54,965 nt of DNA from a bacterium. Its GTDB lineage: Bacteria; Verrucomicrobiota; Verrucomicrobiia; Limisphaerales; UBA11358. Shown here piece by piece: positions 49,442 to 54,965 of this stretch. Location of the stretch: positions 1 through 54,965 of the forward strand of contig JAKALA010000021.1 of the NCBI GenBank assembly GCA_021813325.1, in the 5' to 3' direction. How positions within the stretch are numbered: position 1 is the first letter of the stretch; each line of letters starts with the position of its first letter. The notes beneath the pieces are model-generated. The model did not search any database. It was not told where the DNA came from and worked only from the letters and a program-made list of their open reading frames with translations. The position numbers and the translations under genes are program-made.

Positions 49442-50131
49442 TTAACTGCGGTTTCCGCGGGCGGCGCTGATGTAATACAACAGGGTTAACAGGCTGCTAA
49501 CCAGTGCGGCGACATAGGTGAGGGCGGCGGCATTTAAGACTTTTGCCACGCCTTCGCGCTCGAATTCACGGACCAGGCCGAGCCGGAATAATTGCTCCTT
49601 GGCGCGGGCGCTGGCGTCATATTCCACGGGCAGGGTGATGAGCTGGAAAAAGGTGATGGCACCAAACAAAATAATGACCAGCGGCAGCATGATTTTCATC
49701 AAGCCGCCGAAATAACCGATCAACAAAATGATGGCGTAAGCGGAACTGGCGAATTGCGTGATCGGCACCAGCGCCATGCGAAGGTTGAGCATGGCGTAGG
49801 CGGCTTGATGCTGGAGGGCATGTCCGGCCTCATGCGCGGCGACACCGACGGCGGCAATGGAATTGCCATGATAATTATCAGATGACAAAAACAAGGCGCG
49901 TTTGGTGGGATCGTAATGATCGGATAACTTGCCTTCGATCTCCTCCACGGGCACGTCATTCAGTCCGGCATTATCCAAAATGCGCCGGGCGGCGCGGGCA
50001 CCGGTTAAACCGGAGGAAACGGATTCCTGACTGTATTTATTAAAGGCATGATGCAACCTCATTTGCGCCCAGAGTCCGAGCGCCAGGCCGGGCAACATGA
50101 CGAACAAAATGTATTTTAAATCGAATATCAT
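49442..50131 (-). CDS. Membrane zinc metallopeptidase (YugP/Zn_peptidase_2 family)
   Basis: 229 residues. The zinc motif is AAHEAGHALQHQ, near residue 100, in a protein with an N-terminal membrane anchor (YILFVMLPGLALGLWA), two central helices (SAYAIILLIGYFGGLMKIML and VIILFGAITFFQLITL) and one at the C-terminus. PVEYDASARA supplies the usual third-ligand region. Members of this family are inner-membrane proteases of unknown substrate. It is followed by the sigma factor gene 44 bp downstream. Confidence 0.9.
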   Translation of the reverse strand: MIFDLKYILFVMLPGLALGLWAQMRLHHAFNKYSQESVSSGLTGARAARRILDNAGLNDVPVEEIEGKLSDHYDPTKRALFLSSDNYHGNSIAAVGVAAHEAGHALQHQAAYAMLNLRMALVPITQFASSAYAIILLIGYFGGLMKIMLPLVIILFGAITFFQLITLPVEYDASARAKEQLFRLGLVREFEREGVAKVLNAAALTYVAALVSSLLTLLYYISAARGNRS

Positions 50132-50190
50132 ACTTCTAATGCAACTTTTGACAGCTAATCGGTTGTTTCATTCAATCCTGGGTTGCCTTC

Positions 50191-50248
50191 TTGAGCCAAA
50201 CCTTTGGCAAGGAAGGTTTTCCATGGTTGCCAAAGCTGGAAGGCTCAA
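50191..50248. repeat. Large imperfect palindrome
   Basis: TTGAGCC ... CTTTGGCAA (loop of 16) TTGCCAAAG ... GGCTCAA: 7-bp and 9-bp perfect arms nest in one structure. No T-run follows on either strand. It stands between the hemerythrin and zinc peptidase genes and may be a dispersed repeat or a weak transcription barrier. Confidence 0.6.
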
Positions 50249-50296
50249 CATTATTTGAAATTTGCCGTTTAACCATGCGCTGGCAAAGTTTGGGGT

Positions 50297-50737
50297 TCAG
50301 GAAACGGCGGTCCGGGTTCCCGACAGCTCCTGATTTTTAACGCACGTCCGGATTTGCCGGTCAATTTTCAAAATGTGCCCCAAAATCCAACTGCTGGCAT
50401 TTTGGTGCAATTGGCGCAATATGGCCGGGTGAAAGCCCTCCCGGTCAAACCGCAGTTTAAAATCGCGGAAAAACTGGCGAAACTCGTTGTGCGCCTGCTG
50501 GTTCATTTCGCGGGCCGGGCATTTGAAATCTTCCATGCACTGTTCCTCGAAACTGAAGTGGGTGTTCGTGTAATCCTCCACAAAATTCACCAAGCTGACG
50601 ATTAATTCACAATCCTGACGGGTGATATTGGTGATGTTTAGCAATCCCTCCAGGCGATTGATATAGTTGATCAATTCGCGATGCTGCGCATCAATTGCGG
50701 GATGTCCGGTTTCGTATTTTTCGCTCCAAATCAGCAT
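50297..50737 (-). CDS. Bacteriohemerythrin-like protein with one ligand changed
   Basis: 146 residues, the normal length. Hemerythrin di-iron ligands are visible at H19 (AIDAQHREL), H60 and E64 (NTHFSFEEQCM), H83 (QQAHNEF), H121 and D126 (WILGHILKID). In the usual HxxxH pair at this spot the first His is replaced by Asn79 (EMNQQAHNEF), so one of the seven ligands appears to be missing. These proteins bind O2 or NO in the cytoplasm or act in redox sensing; the change may weaken one iron site or convert the protein to a different role. Confidence 0.88.
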   Translation of the reverse strand: MLIWSEKYETGHPAIDAQHRELINYINRLEGLLNITNITRQDCELIVSLVNFVEDYTNTHFSFEEQCMEDFKCPAREMNQQAHNEFRQFFRDFKLRFDREGFHPAILRQLHQNASSWILGHILKIDRQIRTCVKNQELSGTRTAVS

Positions 50738-51080
50738 TTTAATCGATTCTTTTCTGACTCAATGGCCGGCGTTGAACCTACACGAAGCACCAAACACTTC
50801 CAAGCCCAGGCTTGAAATTTCAAATTAATTTGAAGCGGTTTCATTCCGAATCCCCATTCAAATCCGCGCATTACCAGACCGATACAAAACCAGCAAATGC
50901 GCTGCGTCCCACCCACTTGAAGAAGCGTTTTGAAAAGGCAAAATTCACTTTCCGCGAGATTGCAGCATGTGCGATTCATTGCCAAAGACGGATTTTGGGG
51001 TATTGAAAGGGAACGGTAAAAACGGGGATTGCGTGTCAATAAACGATCTGGCTTTGGCAATTTTGCTCCAGAAATCTTCG
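50738..51080. other. Divergent intergenic region, no gene recognised
   Basis: 343 bp between the hemerythrin and gapA promoters. No RNA gene or coding frame of note was seen; AT-rich stretches suit promoter use. Confidence 0.35.
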
Positions 51081-52224
<1,144 letters not shown>

Positions 52225-52242
52225 TTTTCCAGCGGCATTTCA

Positions 52243-52277
52243 AACGGCGACCTGACCACAGGTTGCCGTTTTTTTAT
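52243..52277 (+). terminator. Intrinsic terminator after gapA
   Basis: AACGGCGACCTG pairs with CAGGTTGCCGTT (one G-T mismatch) around ACCA and leads into TTTTTTTATTT. Confidence 0.9.
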
Positions 52278-52361
52278 TTGGCGAATCAGGTGGATAAACA
52301 GCGCCGCGCGTTTTCGGAGAATTGAATTTCATTCGCCGGGGAAATTCGGTTCAATCGGGTC

Positions 52362-53063
52362 ATGGATTCCGCTTTGCCGCCACTCACCGCCAGCACGCTT
52401 TATCTGGTTGCCACCCCGATTGGCAACCTGGAGGACATCACGCTGCGGGCGCTGCGGGTCCTGCGGGAGTGCGATGTGGTGGCGGCGGAAGATACGCGCC
52501 GGTCCGGGCAGTTGCTCAAGCATTTTGAGATCAGCAAGCCGTTGTTGAGCTATTTCCAGTTCAACGAAGCCAAGCGCAGCGAGGAAATTCTGGAGCGGCT
52601 GCGGCGCGGCGAAAAAGTCGCGCTGGTCACAGACGCGGGAAGCCCTGGAATCAGCGACCCGGGCGAGCGGGTGGTGAAGGCGGCCATCGCGGCGGGGTTC
52701 CGGGTGGAATCTGTGGCCGGCCCGTGCGCTTTGATTGCGGCCTTGACGGCCAGTGGTTTGCCAACCGACGAATTTCATTTCGTCGGATTTCTTCCGCACA
52801 AATCCGGGCAGCGCCGGAATCGCCTTGAAGCCCTGAAGACTTGTGCCGGCACGCTGGTTTTTTACGAGTCGCCATACCGCGTCGAAAAGCTGCTGGCGGA
52901 GTTGAATGACGTTTTTCCCGCGCGCAAGGTCGTATTGGCGCGTGAATTGACCAAGAAATTTGAGGAGTTTCTGCGCGGACAGCCGAAGCCATTGCTGGAG
53001 CTTTGCCAAAAGCGAAGTTTGAAAGGGGAATTCGTGGTCATGGTGTCACCGGAAATGACCTGA
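52362..53063 (+). CDS. rsmI: 16S rRNA (cytidine 1402-2'-O)-methyltransferase
   Basis: 233 residues. The N-terminal LYLVATPIGNLEDITLRALR is the family hallmark, followed by EDTRRSGQLLKHF, VALVTDAGSPGISDPGERVV and LPTDEFHFVGFLPHK. It methylates C1402 in the ribosomal decoding centre using SAM. It is somewhat shorter than the E. coli protein (286), lacking the small C-terminal domain. It stands alone after gapA and its terminator. Confidence 0.95.
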   Translation: MDSALPPLTASTLYLVATPIGNLEDITLRALRVLRECDVVAAEDTRRSGQLLKHFEISKPLLSYFQFNEAKRSEEILERLRRGEKVALVTDAGSPGISDPGERVVKAAIAAGFRVESVAGPCALIAALTASGLPTDEFHFVGFLPHKSGQRRNRLEALKTCAGTLVFYESPYRVEKLLAELNDVFPARKVVLARELTKKFEEFLRGQPKPLLELCQKRSLKGEFVVMVSPEMT

Positions 53064-53096
53064 CTTGGCCCGGTTGCCCCGCGATGGGCCTTTGAC

Positions 53097-53139
53097 CATA
53101 AACAACAAACCCGCCGGATGCTTTGCGGTGCATGCCGGC
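53097..53139 (-). terminator. Intrinsic terminator after the small lipoprotein gene
   Basis: On the minus strand GCCGGCATGC pairs imperfectly with GCATCCGGC and is followed by GGGTTTGTTGTTT. It lies about 35 bp after the lipoprotein stop. Confidence 0.6.
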
Positions 53140-53172
53140 AGGCGGTGTCAACCCCAACCCTTGTCGGAAAAA

Positions 53173-53565
53173 TCAGTCGTAACGCGCCAGGGTGGGCAAT
53201 CCGTTGGGATCTGAAGTCCCCTTCCCCCGCAGGAAATAAATGTGCTCGTAGCCGAGGTCGCGCAATGCCGCAAACCAGACGAAACTCCGGTCGCGAAATT
53301 GGTCGCCGGGCCGCGACTCCGTGTAATTTTCAAGGATGACCACGGCGGTTTGGTGTTGGGCCAGGTGCTTGGCCTGCAAAAACAAATCCCGGTTGTCGGC
53401 GGGCGAAGATGCCGTTGGCAAGAGCAGTTGCCCGGTATTTTGGTCAATGGACTTGATGACCAACGCGGTGTTATCCGTGTTGTGAAAAGCTTGTGGCGGC
53501 GGCGTCGCACAGGAAGATAACAGGAACGGCAACGCGAGCATCGGCAGAAGGAGTTGTATTTTCAT
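53173..53565 (-). CDS. Small lipoprotein of unknown function
   Basis: 130 residues. The lipobox LLSSC puts the lipidated Cys at residue 19 (MKIQLLLPMLALPFLLSSCA), and no Asp at +2 is present, so outer-membrane sorting is possible. The mature part (about 110 residues) includes AVVILENYTESRPGDQF and FVWFAALRDLGYEHIYFLRG. I recognise no family. It is a single gene with its own terminator. Confidence 0.75.
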   Translation of the reverse strand: MKIQLLLPMLALPFLLSSCATPPPQAFHNTDNTALVIKSIDQNTGQLLLPTASSPADNRDLFLQAKHLAQHQTAVVILENYTESRPGDQFRDRSFVWFAALRDLGYEHIYFLRGKGTSDPNGLPTLARYD

Positions 53566-53942
53566 TTCGGTGATTTGACGATTATTTAAAAATTTTGCGG
53601 TGAACTGGCACCAGCTTGGTTAAGGCATTTGCAAATGTGGTGCCACATCGCGCAAAATCCGCGAACCAATCAAATCAAATTAAGTCGTCAATTGGGATTC
53701 CGGCGCGCGCCCTTTTCAGGAGAAATTATTGCCTGATCGATCTGCGCGCGGCGACGCCGGTAGGCAAGCAGCGCTGATTTCGGAACGGGCGGGAAACTTT
53801 TACCGCTTGGCCGTCTGGACGGCGTTTGTTTCACCCGCCAATAAAGAGGACAGCCTTGAATAAAAACGAGGCGGAACGGGGCAAGCGGTAGCCGTGAAAC
53901 ATGTGAGTCTGGAAATCCGGGCGTCCGGAACGACTGATTTCA
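53566..53942. other. 377-bp region, no gene recognised
   Basis: No frame gave a recognisable product. It may include leftovers of the remnant segment to its right. Confidence 0.3.
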
Positions 53943-53953
53943 TGTCACCGGTC
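53943..53953. repeat. 11-bp direct repeat, left copy
   Basis: TGTCACCGGTC. The same 11 bp occurs at 54839-54848 (one base earlier start at 54838 by context), so the two bound the integrase/GT87 scrap. Confidence 0.5.
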
Positions 53954-54106
53954 TCTCGGAACGACGCAGTTGTTGAAGTTTTGTTAACAACGGGATGATT
54001 CCGGAGATGGCGTCCAGCCATTCGGCGTCGCCGCTTTCGGTCTTGCGGCCGGGCAGGACGTGGGTAGCGGAGATGGAAAGGGCGTTGCCTGGCGCGACTG
54101 GGAGAA

Positions 54107-54222
54107 TTAAAGTTGGTCCATTGGGCTTTCCAAGCTGATTCCCGGCTTTTGCATGACATGGGGATAAATCTGCGTGATGGAAACATCCTTGTGCCCCAAA
54201 AGTTCCTGCACCGTGCGAACAG
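54107..54222 (-). pseudogene. Integron-type tyrosine recombinase, C-terminal scrap
   Basis: About 38 codons read [20 protein letters not shown], then [17 protein letters not shown] and a TAA stop. The order LLGH-V-T--Y-HV carries the last two catalytic positions of tyrosine recombinases (LLGH His and the Tyr), and the tail HVMQKPG..l.SP.D is typical of integron integrases (IntI) rather than XerC/D. The Arg box and everything upstream are absent: the frame runs into GT87-like sequence. It is a dead fragment of an integron integrase. Confidence 0.72.
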
Positions 54223-54838
54223 GTGTGCGCCCATGGCAAAACGGCTGTGGCTGCCGCGCCCCGCACCTCATACCATTTGTTGGTGTAAATCCAGTGAACA
54301 TCCGCGACTCCCAATAGATGTCCCAGCCACAACATCGAGGCGTAAAGCGATTCCACTTGCAAACCGCGATCCGCCTGAAATTGCGCAAACCGCCACCACG
54401 GCAGATAAAAACTCAATAACCCCAGCGGCAACAACCCCAAGAGCAGACCGGTGAAAAACGGTTTTGCTTTCGCCTGTCGCCAGGCCAGCACCAGCAGCGG
54501 CGGCACCAACAAAATGGGATAAAGTTTCACGCCAATGCCAATGGCCATCGCCAGCCCGCCGGCCAGATAGCGTTTGGAACTAAACAGCCAGATTGCCAAG
54601 AGACTAATTAGCGCGGGCCAGAGGTCGTAGCGTTGCAGAATGAAAAAATGGAGGAACAGAACCGCCGCGCCATAGAGCAGCACTGGCAGCAGCGCCCGCC
54701 AGGTTTTGGACTGACGGAAGCCGATGCCGAGCAGCAGCAGTTTGATCACCCAATCCGCCGTCAGCGCGAGCGTTTTAAAACCTTCCAGATAATTGTCCTC
54801 GCCACCGCCAAACAGCTTGGGCAGCAGAAACAGGAATT
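54223..54838 (-). pseudogene. GT87-like membrane glycosyltransferase, internal fragment
   Basis: About 200 codons with several hydrophobic helices ([36 protein letters not shown]) and a GIGVKLYPILLVPPLLVLAW stretch typical of GT87/DUF2029 polyprenyl-phosphate-sugar-dependent mannosyltransferases. An in-frame stop lies just upstream of QFLFLLPKLFGGGEDNYLEG at 54838, and after [14 protein letters not shown] the reading merges with integrase sequence. Both ends are therefore broken. Confidence 0.7.
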
Positions 54839-54849
54839 GTCACCGGTCA
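54839..54849. repeat. 11-bp direct repeat, right copy
   Basis: TGTCACCGGTC immediately to the right of the truncated GT87-like frame, matching 53943-53953. About 116 bp of unrecognised sequence follow to the window edge. Confidence 0.5.
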
Positions 54850-54965
54850 GTTGAAAACCAGCCAGGCCGGGTCGAATCAAAACCAGCCACTCTGAGGTGA
54901 GGAGTTCATATCATTTTGTGTTCATCAAGCAAGTGATTTCGCATCCAGGCAGTCGAGCAACCGGC

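Noticed and set aside
52313-52330. Short GGAGAATTGAATTT match to the end of the ETF-QO tail repeat, upstream of rsmI
   Set aside because: Only about 15 bases agree and the sequence before them does not match the repeat, so chance is the simpler explanation.
53980-54000. GTTGTT...GTTAACAAC hairpin as an attC/attI site beside the integrase scrap
   Set aside because: Too short, without paired R'/R'' and L'/L'' boxes.

Overview
The window looks like part of a chromosome from a polysaccharide-degrading Verrucomicrobiota bacterium, probably of the Pedosphaera/Limisphaerales type. This rests on gene content. There are secreted proteins with a recurring C-terminal 'FYRL' domain, a prepilin-like protein with an H-X9-DG tail, Ig/CBM6-like modular proteins, a Tat-exported sulfatase, many secreted glycosidases, and a PPi-type phosphofructokinase. 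No ribosomal RNA, tRNA or CRISPR array was seen.

Layout. 1-764: the left edge holds the N-terminal part of an IS1380-type transposase inserted in an already frameshifted secreted-protein gene. 793-8368 (minus): a GH16-like enzyme, an adenylate-kinase-like P-loop protein, a pseudopilin and a 1302-residue four-unit carbohydrate-binding protein. 8651-9853: a xylose isomerase remnant with its own terminator, then an IS630 element inserted in the last codons of the next gene. 9851-19862: a glycan-use block with an unrecognised secreted protein, a DUF5703/GH95-like enzyme, a two-component system with a large extracytoplasmic sensor, a GH99/GH71-like protein and a GH92 alpha-mannosidase. 20142-21413: purA.

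21850-33919 is the most unusual region. A Cys-rich acyl-CoA dehydrogenase and an ETF-quinone-oxidoreductase-like flavoprotein with a C-terminal 2x[4Fe-4S] domain are separated by a GxxExxY gene flanked by repeats. The flavoprotein gene carries an in-frame multi-hairpin repeat. Its last 129 bp recur twice downstream, each time just before a cargo gene: an acyltransferase and a BspA-like repeat protein. A truncated etfB and a VapBC-type toxin-antitoxin pair lie between. This looks like repeated insertion at, or duplication of, the 3' end of one redox gene.

34145-44099: PPi-phosphofructokinase, a flavodoxin-fold quinone reductase, a minus-strand sulfatase-GH2-GH5 cluster and an M42 aminopeptidase. 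44350-46865: a secreted LamG-metzincin protein and a decayed IS5-family transposase. 47046-53565: housekeeping genes, namely a sigma-70 factor, apt, a GT2 glycosyltransferase, a membrane zinc peptidase, a hemerythrin, gapA, rsmI and a small lipoprotein. 53943-54848: a scrap made of an integron-type integrase C-terminus fused to a GT87-like membrane protein piece, bounded by 11-bp direct repeats.

How the genes fit together. The secreted GH16, GH95-like, GH99-like, GH92, GH2 and GH5 enzymes, the sulfatase and the CBM protein suggest use of complex, partly sulfated and probably mannose-containing glycans, with the adjacent two-component system as a likely local regulator. PPi-PFK and GAPDH would take the sugars into glycolysis. 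The acyl-CoA dehydrogenase/ETF-QO pair would pass electrons to the quinone pool. All functions are inferred from sequence reading only.
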